A stretch of DNA of 64,000 nt. Origin: Dyadobacter sp. GTDB lineage: Bacteria; Bacteroidota; Bacteroidia; Cytophagales; Spirosomataceae. Position numbers and translations under genes: made by a program. The notes below the pieces were generated by a model. It was not told the DNA's origin. It did no database searches and saw nothing but the letters and a program-made list of their open reading frames with translations. Shown here in pieces: positions 8,051 to 16,855 of the stretch. Where the stretch lies: assembly GCF_017744695.1 (NCBI RefSeq), contig NZ_JAGIAS010000005.1, positions 62,001 to 126,000 of the forward strand, in the 5' to 3' direction. Position 1 is the stretch's first letter. Each line of letters begins with the position of its first letter.

Positions 8051-9537
8051 TGGAAGACATTCAGATTCATATTCCCGGGAAAAGCAGCGAAGGGCTGAGC
8101 CGTTTGGAAAGACTGCGCGCGCTCTTTGATCGCAAACTCACCGGACTGGTCATTTTACTGTTGATCTCGGTCGTATTCGGAGCATTGATCGCCTACCAGG
8201 GTATTATGGCCGGGATAGGTATTCTGGCGCTGATGTTCGGCCCGCCCGTGGTGTACGCCATTGTGGCGTTTCCCGAGTTTGGCATTACCGTGCTGCTACT
8301 GCTGGCTTATTTACTGTTTTTCGTAGGCCGGCTTGGTGTGAATTTTCCGCTTGGAACCGTCATGGACGGCATCCAGGGATTGCTGATCCTCGGCTTCTTC
8401 ATTCATCAGAAACGCAGGCCCGACTGGAAAGTTTTCAAAGGGCCTATCAGCGTAATGATCCTGATCTGGATCGTTTACAACCTGATACAGGTCGCTAATC
8501 CGGCGGCCGAATCGCGGCTGGCCTGGGTGTACACGATTCGCGCTGTGGCGATCGTGATGCTGACCTATTTCGTGTTCATGTACCAGATCCGCACGGTTCG
8601 GTTCCTGCGCTTTTTGCTGAAACTCTGGCTCGGATTAGCGCTGTTTGCCGCATTGTACGCCTACAAGCAGGAATACATCGGCTTTTCCGACGCTGAGCAG
8701 GCCTGGCTCGACTCGGAGGGTGTGGCCGACCTGCTTTTCATTGCCGGCCACTGGCGCAAATTCTCCATCTTTTCCGACCCGGTTGCATTCTCTTACAATA
8801 TGGTGGTGAGTAGCATCATCTGCATCGCATTGCTGACATTCGTCAAGAAAACCTGGCAGAAAATAGTGCTCGCGCTGATGATCGTGCTGTTTTTCTCGTC
8901 GATGCTTTTTTCGGGTACGCGGGGCGCGTATGTGCTCATACCTGCGGCGATGGTGCTTTTCGTGATTTTGCGGATCAACCGGCAGGTACTCATTTTTTCG
9001 GGTGTTGCGGGGCTGTTTTTTGTTTTCCTGATCTTCGTCCCCACTACCAATTCCAACATTGTCCGGTTCCAGACGGCGTTTAAGCCGAACGATGACATTT
9101 CGTTCCAGGCCCGTAAAAACAACCAGAAACGCATTCAACCCTACATTCTTACGCACCCGATCGGGGGCGGGCTGGGCGCGACCGGCGCGTGGGGGCAGCG
9201 CTTCGCGCCTCAATCGTACCTGGCCAATTTCCCGCCGGATAGCGGGTATGTCCGCATTGCGGTGGAGCTGGGTTGGGTAGGCTTGTTCCTGTTCTGCCTG
9301 CTGATGTTTTTTATTTTAAGGGAGGGGATTAACAATTATTTTCTGATCAGGAATCCCGAGCTGAAAACCTATTGCCTGGCGATGCTATTGGTCGTGTTTG
9401 CCTACAATGTGGGCAATTATCCGCAGGAAGCCCTGGTACAGTTTCCTTCCAATATCTATTTCTACCTGGCAGCGGCTATCATTAATATTACCCGCATTCT
9501 CGACGAACGGGAGCAGAAAGCGAAGCATAGCCTATGA
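8050..9537 (+). CDS. O-antigen ligase/Wzy-like polysaccharide polymerase
   Basis: 495 residues, GTG start overlapping the preceding stop by one base. A cytoplasmic N-terminus is followed by about 11-12 predicted membrane helices. A large periplasmic loop near residues 340-400 includes ILTHPIGGGLGATG and PPDSGYVRIAVELGWVGLF, the pattern of the O-antigen ligase/polymerase superfamily. Expected role: joining lipid-linked repeat units, or ligation, on the periplasmic side. It lies between the co-polymerase/GT block and a GT14 gene, with a 4-base overlap downstream. Polymerase is preferred over ligase because of the complete EPS assembly context. Confidence 0.87.
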   Translation: MEDIQIHIPGKSSEGLSRLERLRALFDRKLTGLVILLLISVVFGALIAYQGIMAGIGILALMFGPPVVYAIVAFPEFGITVLLLLAYLLFFVGRLGVNFPLGTVMDGIQGLLILGFFIHQKRRPDWKVFKGPISVMILIWIVYNLIQVANPAAESRLAWVYTIRAVAIVMLTYFVFMYQIRTVRFLRFLLKLWLGLALFAALYAYKQEYIGFSDAEQAWLDSEGVADLLFIAGHWRKFSIFSDPVAFSYNMVVSSIICIALLTFVKKTWQKIVLALMIVLFFSSMLFSGTRGAYVLIPAAMVLFVILRINRQVLIFSGVAGLFFVFLIFVPTTNSNIVRFQTAFKPNDDISFQARKNNQKRIQPYILTHPIGGGLGATGAWGQRFAPQSYLANFPPDSGYVRIAVELGWVGLFLFCLLMFFILREGINNYFLIRNPELKTYCLAMLLVVFAYNVGNYPQEALVQFPSNIYFYLAAAIINITRILDEREQKAKHSL

Positions 9538-10391
9538 AGATCGCCCATCTGATACTCGCGCACGCGGCACCGGCCCAACTGTCCAGGCTCATAGATGCGC
9601 TCGAACACCGGGATGCGTGGTTTTTTGTTCACCTGGATCAGAAAGCGGACATTCATGCATTTTCATTCTTGCAGAACAAAGAGCGGGTAATACTCGTGTC
9701 GGGCCGTGTGGACGTCGGCTGGGGCGCTTACAGCATCGTGGAGGCAACGCTGCGCGGTTTTCGTACGATTGTGGGTTCGGGCATTGATTTTGGCTATGTC
9801 AACCTGCTTAGCGGCGCGGATTATCCGCTGCGGCCCCCGTCGGAAATACATGATTTTTTCGCCGGGAATACCGGGGAGAATTTTATGGAATACTATTCAG
9901 TCCGCAACGAATGGACGGAAGCGATCCCCAGATTGACTGAATACCACCTGACCAATTATAATTTTCCGGGTAAATACCTGGTGCAGAAATGGATGAACAG
10001 GCTGCTTCCCCCGCGTACAATGCCTGCCGGACTCGAACCCGTGGGGCGGTCGCAATGGATGAGCCTGACGCTGGATGCGGTCCGTTACGTACTGGAGTAT
10101 CTGGATGGGCATCCCGGAGTGGCGAAGTTTTTCAAGCTGACCTGGGCCCCCGATGAAATCCTGTTTCAAACTATTTTGTATAATTCGCCCTTCCGCTCTT
10201 CACTCGTGAACGATAATTTGAGGTATATTGACTGGTCGAAAGGTCAGGCGAGCCCGAAAGTACTCACCGAAGAGGATCTGGAAAATATGTGGACATCGGG
10301 GAAACTGTTTGCCCGCAAATTCGATCTGGCGCGGTTTCCGGCGGTGCTGGGGAAGATCGACAGGAAAATTCAGGACCATCACTATAAGTAA
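9534..10391 (+). CDS. GT14-type beta-1,6-N-acetylglucosaminyltransferase-like (core-2/I branching family)
   Basis: 285 residues. The N-terminal MKIAHLILAHAAPAQLSRLI, FVHLDQKADI and NLLSGADYPLRPPSEI are hallmarks of the core-2/I-branching enzyme family (GT14). The C-terminal half has TWAPDEILFQTIL, the family's substrate-site region. No membrane segment, so it is probably cytoplasmic and acts on lipid-linked intermediates. The ATG overlaps the polymerase stop (ATGA). The family transfers GlcNAc or a related sugar, often as a branch; the actual sugar here is unknown. Confidence 0.87.
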   Translation: MKIAHLILAHAAPAQLSRLIDALEHRDAWFFVHLDQKADIHAFSFLQNKERVILVSGRVDVGWGAYSIVEATLRGFRTIVGSGIDFGYVNLLSGADYPLRPPSEIHDFFAGNTGENFMEYYSVRNEWTEAIPRLTEYHLTNYNFPGKYLVQKWMNRLLPPRTMPAGLEPVGRSQWMSLTLDAVRYVLEYLDGHPGVAKFFKLTWAPDEILFQTILYNSPFRSSLVNDNLRYIDWSKGQASPKVLTEEDLENMWTSGKLFARKFDLARFPAVLGKIDRKIQDHHYK

Positions 10392-10443
10392 CCGAATCTC
10401 AACGAGGGTGGGGGCATTGCCCCTGCGCATTAGCAAATGAAAT

Positions 10444-11616
10444 ATGGATATTGTCATTACGGGCCAGCAGGCCTGGGATGTAGAAATCGGGAGTAACTGC
10501 AAGAACATTGCTTTGGAATTCAGCCGGAATCATAGGGTATTGTACGTCAATTCCCCGCTTGACCGCATCAGTCTGCTCAAAAATGGCGACGATCCTAAAA
10601 TAGCGAAGCGCAAAAAAGTGGTGTACGGCAAGACCGATGGCCTCGAAGAAGTGCAGCAAAACCTTTGGGTACTATATCCCGACAAGATGATCGAGTCGAT
10701 CAACTGGCTGCCGGAAATGCTGTTTGATATTTTAAATAAAAGGAATAACCAGCTCTTCGCGGGATCGATCGCCCGTGCTGCCAAGCGGCTGGGCTTTACG
10801 GATAACATTCATTTTAATGATAATGATATGTTCCGTAGCTTTTTCCTAAAAGACCTGCTTAAACCGCGGCTGTCCATTTACTACTCCCGCGATTATATGC
10901 TGGCTGTGGACTATTGGCGCAAACATGGTGCGCGGCTGGAACCGGAACTGATCGCTAAAAGCGATCTTTGCGTGGCCAATTCGACTTACCTGGCCAACTA
11001 TTGTGCCAAATACAACCGGCATTCGTTTTACGTGGGACAAGGTTGCGACCTGGATATTTTCATGGCGGGAAATCAGGCCGCCGAACCTGTGGACATAGGC
11101 GCGATCGCGCGCCCGCGTATCGGGTATGTGGGTGCGCTGCAGAGCATCCGGCTGGACATGGAGTTGCTCGAATACATCGCGCAGCAGCGCCCGGAATGGA
11201 ATATCGTGCTAGTAGGCCCGGAAGACAACGAGTTTTTACAAAGTAGCCTGCACAAGCTCCCTAACGTGACTTTCACGGGCTCCCGCAATATTGCCGACCT
11301 GCCTGCTTACATCAATGCATTCGATGTGTGTGTAAACCCGCAGCTGCTCAACGAGGTCACAATCGGTAATTACCCCCGGAAAATCGACGAATATCTCGCC
11401 GTGGGCAAGCCGGTGGTCGCCACCGCTACGGATGCCATGAGCGTATTCGCCGACCATGTGTATCTTGGCAAAGGAAAGGAAGATTACGTGCGGCTGATCG
11501 ATCTCGCGCTGACTGAAAATTCGGAGGCGCGCACCGAAGCGCGGCGCGCATTTGCCAGCTCGCACACCTGGGAAAACAGCGTTGGAGAAATCTACAAAGC
11601 CATTAAAGCTGTTTAA
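10444..11616 (+). CDS. glycosyltransferase, GT4/GT1 type
   Basis: 390 residues with a GT-B fold. The second half has GYVGALQSIRLDMELL, VLVGPED, VTFTGSRNIADLPAYINAF and KIDEYLAVGKPVVAT, the nucleotide-sugar binding C-terminal domain of GT4 enzymes with the E-x7-E-like Glu region. It follows the GT14 gene by 52 bases, which contain a small GC-rich stem (about 10410-10423), and is probably in the same operon. It ends convergently, overlapping the hybrid kinase gene by 14 bases. It resembles the product of 18343-19554 in overall plan. Confidence 0.9.
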   Translation: MDIVITGQQAWDVEIGSNCKNIALEFSRNHRVLYVNSPLDRISLLKNGDDPKIAKRKKVVYGKTDGLEEVQQNLWVLYPDKMIESINWLPEMLFDILNKRNNQLFAGSIARAAKRLGFTDNIHFNDNDMFRSFFLKDLLKPRLSIYYSRDYMLAVDYWRKHGARLEPELIAKSDLCVANSTYLANYCAKYNRHSFYVGQGCDLDIFMAGNQAAEPVDIGAIARPRIGYVGALQSIRLDMELLEYIAQQRPEWNIVLVGPEDNEFLQSSLHKLPNVTFTGSRNIADLPAYINAFDVCVNPQLLNEVTIGNYPRKIDEYLAVGKPVVATATDAMSVFADHVYLGKGKEDYVRLIDLALTENSEARTEARRAFASSHTWENSVGEIYKAIKAV

Positions 11617-14212
11617 GCTGCGCCAAACCCGTTTCCGCTTCCGCCTTCAGATCGACCAGCTTCTGGCTCAGATCGCTCGTCCAGTTTCCTTGTTTCAGCG
11701 TGGCTTCCAGTTCCTTGTACTGGTTGGCGGTGTTGAGGAGCCCCACCGAAAACAGCGAAGAACGGAATTTATGGATCGCCTGGCGAAGTCGTTCCAGATC
11801 GTTGGCCAATGAAGCTTCGGCGATATTTGTAAGCTGCACTTTGCTATCCTTTTCGAATAGCGCGATCAGTTCGTCGCGTAGTTCCTGATCCCCTCCGGTG
11901 ATTTCGGCGAGATAGTCGAGATTTAGAATAGAGTCTGTCATTTTAGTCTGGGGAGGTTGCTGAGTAAAACTTGGGGATTGTGGTGCTTCGTAATTCTCTT
12001 TGTTTCCAAGATGCGCAATAGTATATAAAAGTTCACTTTCCTTAAATGGTTTCGAAATATAGCTGTTGGCGCCGATACTCAGGCATTCTTCTTTCTCACC
12101 GACCATCGCGTGGGCGGTCATGGTGATGATCGGGATGGTGGTGGAAATGGTCCGGCGAATTTCCTTAATGGCCGTATAACCATCCATCACCGGCATTTGA
12201 ATGTCCATTAACACCATGTCGAAGGTCTCTTGCCGAAGCCTGTCGAGCGCTTCCTGACCATTGTTTACGATTGTCAGCGGGATGTTCAACCGTTCGAAAA
12301 TGGCTTGCAGCAGTTTCTGGTTAAGTGAGTTATCCTCCGCCGCCAGAATGTGCAGGGAAGTTACCGACGCGTTGACGTCGATCTCTTTTTCCAACTCCTC
12401 TTCCAGCTCTGCTTCTTTCACGATCCTGAATGGAAAGTCCATCGTGAAAACCGTACCCTTGCCCAGCTCGCTTTCGAGGTTGAGCGTTCCTTCAAAAAGT
12501 TGTACCAGCGACTTTACAATGCTCAATCCCAACCCTGTACCGCCAAATACCCTGGTAGTACTCTCGGTTGCCTGCACAAAGCGATTGAAAACCTCTTTGA
12601 GTTTGTCTTTGGGAATGCCGACGCCGGTATCCGCCACACTGAAACGGATATTCCGAATCTCGTTCAGGGGTTCGCCGATCGGCTCTACGTGGAGCTTTAC
12701 GCTACCGCGCTCGGTGAATTTGACGGCATTGCCGCAAACATTGAGCAGTATCTGCGTAAGCCTTAATTTATCGGTTTCTACGAATTCCGGCAGCCCGTCT
12801 TCCAGCACGGCCTCGTAAGCAATACCTTTTTCAACCGCGCGGTGGTGCATGATTGCCGAAATCGAGTCGGCTAGTTCGCGGATGGAAACGGGCGTTTTTT
12901 CGAGATGAATCTGCCCGGCTTCGATCTTGGAGAAGTCGAGGATGTCGTTAATCAGTTCCAGCAGGTTTTTGCCTGCGTACTGAATGTAGCCTACATATTC
13001 GAGGCTTTTCTGATCGGTAACCTCGCCCAGAAGCAGGTTGGTGAACCCGATGATCGCATTCAGCGGCGTCCTGATCTCATGGCTCACATTGGAGAGGAAT
13101 ATGTCTTTCACACGCACCGACTTCTCGGCCAGGATGCGCGCTTTTTCAAGCGTCGCTTCGTAATTGGCGCGCTCTGTAATGTCCCTGAAAACGGTAATAG
13201 CGCTTTTGATCTGCCCGTCCAGGCCGATCACCGGCTGTACATTCGTTTCGAGGTGGTATATCTTGTCATTCTTAACGAGGTCGATCTTGTTGCCCGTCAG
13301 CTTTTCGCCTTGTAGTGCACGGGCCACCGGCAGCGTGTCGGCCGAAAACCGTACGTGGTACCGGGTAGGATCTAGCAGCTTGATACGTTCGACCTGCTCT
13401 TCCAGGGTCTCGGGCCGCGCGCCGGCTACACCCAGGATTTCCCGCCCCGATTCATTCAGTACTTCGATCTTTCTTTCATTATTAATAACCATCACGCCGT
13501 CGGGAATGGCTTCGAGGTACTGGCTCACCGTGCGCTCCCGTTCCTTGATTTCCTTCTGGAACTGCCGTTGCTTGCGTTTGTCGAGATTCAGGAACACGAT
13601 GGACAGGATGGTGAGAATAAAGCCCACGGCGCCTGTCAGCAAGATGAAAAGAATTGAGTTATGCTGGGTATCGGAGACGAGCTTCCGCCGCTGATCCAGG
13701 TTCTGGTTCTCGTAATCATCGATCTCGTTGATCTTGCGTGTCAGCAGGTTGTTGAGCCGTATCCCTTCACCCTCCTGTATTTTGGAAAAAGCCTGCTGGG
13801 TACCCTGGGTGCGGTAAATGCTGATTACATTTTGGGAGTAGGCGACGATCTGGCTGGATATTTCAAGCAAATCCTTCACACGCTGTGTTTGAATATGGTC
13901 GTCCTTGACCAGGTTGAAGAGCGTGTCGGTAATGCTTACGAGCTGGATCTTTTTGTGGTAGTTGTCGCTGAGCAGGTCGTTATTCTGCGTGATCAGGTAT
14001 CCACGCATGTTCGACTGGAAATCCTTCGTTACGAGCCCGAAATTGGCTGTCTGATTCAGTACGCCGATCGTGACGTTCAGCCGCTCGTTGTTCAGCGAGA
14101 GGTCACGGACATTTTTATAGGTAAAGTACTGGGAACCGAAGATCAGCGCCAGTCCGAGGTAAATGCTCGCGTAATACCATCTGAATGAGTCATTTGTTAT
14201 ACGGGTCGGCAT
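11603..14212 (-). CDS. hybrid sensor histidine kinase with CHASE3, PAS, receiver and HPt domains
   Basis: 869 residues. Membrane helices at about 13-33 and 186-209 bracket a CHASE3-like helical sensor domain. PAS domain about 226-347 (AIPDGVMVINNERKIEVLN). HisKA with H378 (SHEIRTPLNAIIGF). HATPase with N-box LNVCGNAVKF, DTGVGIPKDKL and GTGLGLSIVK. Receiver domain about 621-735 with phospho-acceptor D670 (VLMDIQMPVMDG) and K721. C-terminal HPt domain with H814 (AIHKFRSSLFSVGL). It thus holds a full His-Asp-His relay and needs an external receiver; the orphan receiver at 1519-1908 is a local candidate. Embedded in the EPS region, it probably regulates EPS (inference). Confidence 0.95.
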   Translation of the reverse strand: MPTRITNDSFRWYYASIYLGLALIFGSQYFTYKNVRDLSLNNERLNVTIGVLNQTANFGLVTKDFQSNMRGYLITQNNDLLSDNYHKKIQLVSITDTLFNLVKDDHIQTQRVKDLLEISSQIVAYSQNVISIYRTQGTQQAFSKIQEGEGIRLNNLLTRKINEIDDYENQNLDQRRKLVSDTQHNSILFILLTGAVGFILTILSIVFLNLDKRKQRQFQKEIKERERTVSQYLEAIPDGVMVINNERKIEVLNESGREILGVAGARPETLEEQVERIKLLDPTRYHVRFSADTLPVARALQGEKLTGNKIDLVKNDKIYHLETNVQPVIGLDGQIKSAITVFRDITERANYEATLEKARILAEKSVRVKDIFLSNVSHEIRTPLNAIIGFTNLLLGEVTDQKSLEYVGYIQYAGKNLLELINDILDFSKIEAGQIHLEKTPVSIRELADSISAIMHHRAVEKGIAYEAVLEDGLPEFVETDKLRLTQILLNVCGNAVKFTERGSVKLHVEPIGEPLNEIRNIRFSVADTGVGIPKDKLKEVFNRFVQATESTTRVFGGTGLGLSIVKSLVQLFEGTLNLESELGKGTVFTMDFPFRIVKEAELEEELEKEIDVNASVTSLHILAAEDNSLNQKLLQAIFERLNIPLTIVNNGQEALDRLRQETFDMVLMDIQMPVMDGYTAIKEIRRTISTTIPIITMTAHAMVGEKEECLSIGANSYISKPFKESELLYTIAHLGNKENYEAPQSPSFTQQPPQTKMTDSILNLDYLAEITGGDQELRDELIALFEKDSKVQLTNIAEASLANDLERLRQAIHKFRSSLFSVGLLNTANQYKELEATLKQGNWTSDLSQKLVDLKAEAETGLAQLKQL

Positions 14213-14273
14213 ATCTCAGGAGTGGGAACGTTGGGTTTTATGGAACCAAGATCGGAATAAACCGAGACTATAT

Positions 14274-15041
14274 TCAGGTCAGGTAATCAAAATTAAATTT
14301 CAGGTGCCGGTAAAGATCCCTGATTTGTTTCACCGGAAACCGGTCGGTTTGCCGCCAGTTTTCGCGCGACATGGTACTTGGTTCGGATTCGGAATTTTTT
14401 TGTACAAACAGCCCTGTATAGTTTTTGTAAAAATAAGCCTTACCATTGTTTTTAAGGAAAGACATCATCATTCGGTACTCGGTAAAGTCGCCTTTCCGGC
14501 CTTCCACATATCTTCCGAACTTCTCAAAAAAATTGCTCCTGCGCAGATGCGGGTGGTCGCTGTACGCGTAAAATTTGCGGTAACCCCGTTTCCAGACTTT
14601 GAAATCCATTTCGTAATAGCCGTGCTCGGGATTGTGCAGGTAAGGATATTCGAAATAGGCATAGAACCGGACGACATCGATAGCCGGCTTTTCGCGCATA
14701 ATGTCCAGCGCGTGTGTAAAACTTTCCGGGAAAATGGCGGTTGGCGTGAAATCTTCCTGTACATACAAAGTCAGCTGCGTCTGAACGGCGTCCTGGCCTT
14801 TGTTGATATTATTGCCCAAACCCCTGTTCTGGGGCGTGGTAATGAGCCTGAACGGATGCTTTTTTTGCAATTGGAGCAGGTAATCCACGTGCTCGGGCTT
14901 GCTGCCGTCGTCGGACACGACAATGTCGCCGAACCCGCAACCCAGCGCTTCAAATGAAAGGAGCAACTGTTCCAGCGACTGGCTCCGGTTGTAATGGGTA
15001 ATGAGCAGCGTCACCTCCCCGAAGAAATATTCCTTGTTCAT
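14274..15041 (-). CDS. glycosyltransferase, family 2 (tandem paralogue A)
   Basis: 255 residues. GT-A start VTLLITHYNRSQSLEQLLLS, then DIVVSDDGSKPEHV and a conserved block GLGNNINKGQDAVQTQLTLY. YVQEDF takes the place of the usual metal-binding DxD. No membrane helix. It lies 9 bases downstream of its paralogue at 15051-15830 and shares most of these motifs with it, so the pair arose by tandem duplication. Both should add residues to the EPS repeat unit; donor and acceptor are unknown. Confidence 0.9.
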   Translation of the reverse strand: MNKEYFFGEVTLLITHYNRSQSLEQLLLSFEALGCGFGDIVVSDDGSKPEHVDYLLQLQKKHPFRLITTPQNRGLGNNINKGQDAVQTQLTLYVQEDFTPTAIFPESFTHALDIMREKPAIDVVRFYAYFEYPYLHNPEHGYYEMDFKVWKRGYRKFYAYSDHPHLRRSNFFEKFGRYVEGRKGDFTEYRMMMSFLKNNGKAYFYKNYTGLFVQKNSESEPSTMSRENWRQTDRFPVKQIRDLYRHLKFNFDYLT

Positions 15042-15050
15042 GTGGGCAGT

Positions 15051-15830
15051 CTATTTCATGAAAACCAGGTCCAGCGTATTTTTCAGCCACCGGTAGCGCA
15101 GGTAGCCCAGCCGGGCAAGCTTCACCAGTGGGTTCTCGCTCAGTTTCCAGTTGGCACGCTCCATGGTACTGGGCTCGTCAGAGGAGTTTTTTTGGTAAAA
15201 TAATTGGGTGAAATCGTTGTAAAACAGCCCTTTGCCTTTTTTCTGTAAAAAGCTGACAGCCATTTTGTATTCCGTCAGGTCGCCTTTAATGCCCTCGGGA
15301 TAGCGGCCGAACTTTTGCAGGAATGTGCTCCTGCGAAGGTGCGGGTGGTCACTGTAATAGTAGAATTTCAGATGGTTCATGTCCCAGAACCTGTATACCA
15401 TTTCAGAATACCCCTTTTTGAAAGGTTTGAGGGTAGGGTAGGCAAAGTAGGCATAAAACCGCACAATGTCCCACCTGGGATCCTCGCGCATGAACGTAAG
15501 CGCGTCCTGGAAATGCATTGGGAAAATATCGGAAGGCTGAAAATCCTCCTGTACATATAAAGTATATTCCGATTGTACCGCGTCCTGGCCCTTGTTGATG
15601 TTGTTGCCAAGCCCCCGGTTTTTCGGCGTGGTAATAAGCCGGAAACGGAAGCGGTCGGTGAGCGCCTGCACGTTTTCCAGATGCTCGGACTTGCTGCCGT
15701 CGTCGGAAACCACGATATCCGCAAACTGACAGCCGAGCGACTCGAATGTCGCCAGCAACCGTTCGAGCGAGCCGCTGCGGTTGTAATGAGTGATCAGTAA
15801 GGTCGTATCGGGGAAATGGTGCTGCATCAT
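15051..15830 (-). CDS. glycosyltransferase, family 2 (tandem paralogue B)
   Basis: 259 residues from the ATG at 15830. A longer frame to 15971 exists but would overlap the upstream gene, whose stop at 15832-15834 is adjacent; domain homology begins at TTLLITHYNRSGSLERLLAT. It shares DIVVSDDGSK, GLGNNINKGQDAVQ and LYVQEDF with the next gene downstream. It is the middle of a three-gene minus-strand GT2 run. Confidence 0.9.
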   Translation of the reverse strand: MMQHHFPDTTLLITHYNRSGSLERLLATFESLGCQFADIVVSDDGSKSEHLENVQALTDRFRFRLITTPKNRGLGNNINKGQDAVQSEYTLYVQEDFQPSDIFPMHFQDALTFMREDPRWDIVRFYAYFAYPTLKPFKKGYSEMVYRFWDMNHLKFYYYSDHPHLRRSTFLQKFGRYPEGIKGDLTEYKMAVSFLQKKGKGLFYNDFTQLFYQKNSSDEPSTMERANWKLSENPLVKLARLGYLRYRWLKNTLDLVFMK

Positions 15831-15831
15831 A

Positions 15832-16698
15832 TTACGAGAGATAGTCGCGCATGCCTTGCAGTTGTCGCCTGGCCCGATTGAAGAATGCTTTGGAAATGCT
15901 GCCGTCGTCGAGCAGGCGGCGCGGCGAGGTGAAAACCGTCGCTTTGGAGCTGGTAACCTGTTTGAGATCACCTTCTTTTTTGAGGTTCAGGGCCATGCGG
16001 CCATCTTCGGCTTCGTTCTGGAAATCACTTCCCACGATATTGGCATAAACCCGCGACCCGCTTACCTTGAATCCGCCCGTTCTGCGGCCGACCTCCGTCA
16101 CAAAACCCATATTGAAGCCATAGACGTTCAGGTATTCCCGGTTTTTCTTCCGGATCCGGATCATCAGGCCGGCGAATTTTTCATAAAACCAAAGGCCCAT
16201 TCGTCCCTGCCCGGCGGGTGGTATGAATGCGTAATTGCCGTAAACACCCGTAATGTCCGCGTTTTTTGCCATTGGCTCCACCATCAGGTCTATCCAGTCG
16301 GGCGGATAGAAGGTATCCGAGTCGGCACAGAGGTGAAATTGGCCACGCGCATGGTCCAGGCCCATTTGGCGGGCAAAGGGTGTTCCCTGGACGGTTTGCA
16401 GGTAGCTCCGCACGCCCAGCGTATCGAGGACCTTCTGAGTACCGTCGGTAGAGTTGTTGTTGACGACGATGATCTCGACCTTATACCGCGTATTACTTGC
16501 CGAAAGTGATGACAGCGTCCGATAGATGTTGTTTTCTTCGTTCCAGGCCGGAATTACCACCGAAACTTCGGGGTTTTCGTCTTTGAACCGGCTGATCCGT
16601 TCCCGCAAGGCCAGTATTTCACTTTCGGTAAGGTCGTCGAAACGCTTGTTTGTAAAAAGGTGCGGTGAAATCCATTTAGGTAAGCTCAATAAGCTCAT
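15832..16698 (-). CDS. glycosyltransferase, family 2
   Basis: 288 residues. The GT-A core is EVSVVIPAWNEENNIYRTL, VEIIVVNNNSTDGT and CADSDTFYPPDWID, where D-S-D is the metal/nucleotide-sugar motif. It has no clear membrane span and a basic C-terminus. First gene of the minus-strand GT2 run, its stop abuts the next start. It is divergent from the flippase gene across a 157-base spacer, which holds a TATTTTTG-like -7 motif for this strand (complement of 16796-16803) but no convincing -33. Confidence 0.9.
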   Translation of the reverse strand: MSLLSLPKWISPHLFTNKRFDDLTESEILALRERISRFKDENPEVSVVIPAWNEENNIYRTLSSLSASNTRYKVEIIVVNNNSTDGTQKVLDTLGVRSYLQTVQGTPFARQMGLDHARGQFHLCADSDTFYPPDWIDLMVEPMAKNADITGVYGNYAFIPPAGQGRMGLWFYEKFAGLMIRIRKKNREYLNVYGFNMGFVTEVGRRTGGFKVSGSRVYANIVGSDFQNEAEDGRMALNLKKEGDLKQVTSSKATVFTSPRRLLDDGSISKAFFNRARRQLQGMRDYLS

Positions 16699-16855
16699 AT
16701 TCTGGCAATCAGTAGGTTTTGTACATCTTCACAATCAAGCCGGCCCATGCGGCGGGCAGTTAGTAGGAAAGTTAAAACATTATTCCTGCTTTGTGCAAAA
16801 ATATTGTAAAATTACTTCGCATATTGCGTTCGGTTCCAATCTTGCTTACGACCTG

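Noticed and set aside
16526..16855. Upstream extension of the flippase reading frame
   Set aside because: It overlaps the divergent GT2 gene and the added peptide is not membrane-like; the ATG at 16856 starts where the family similarity begins.
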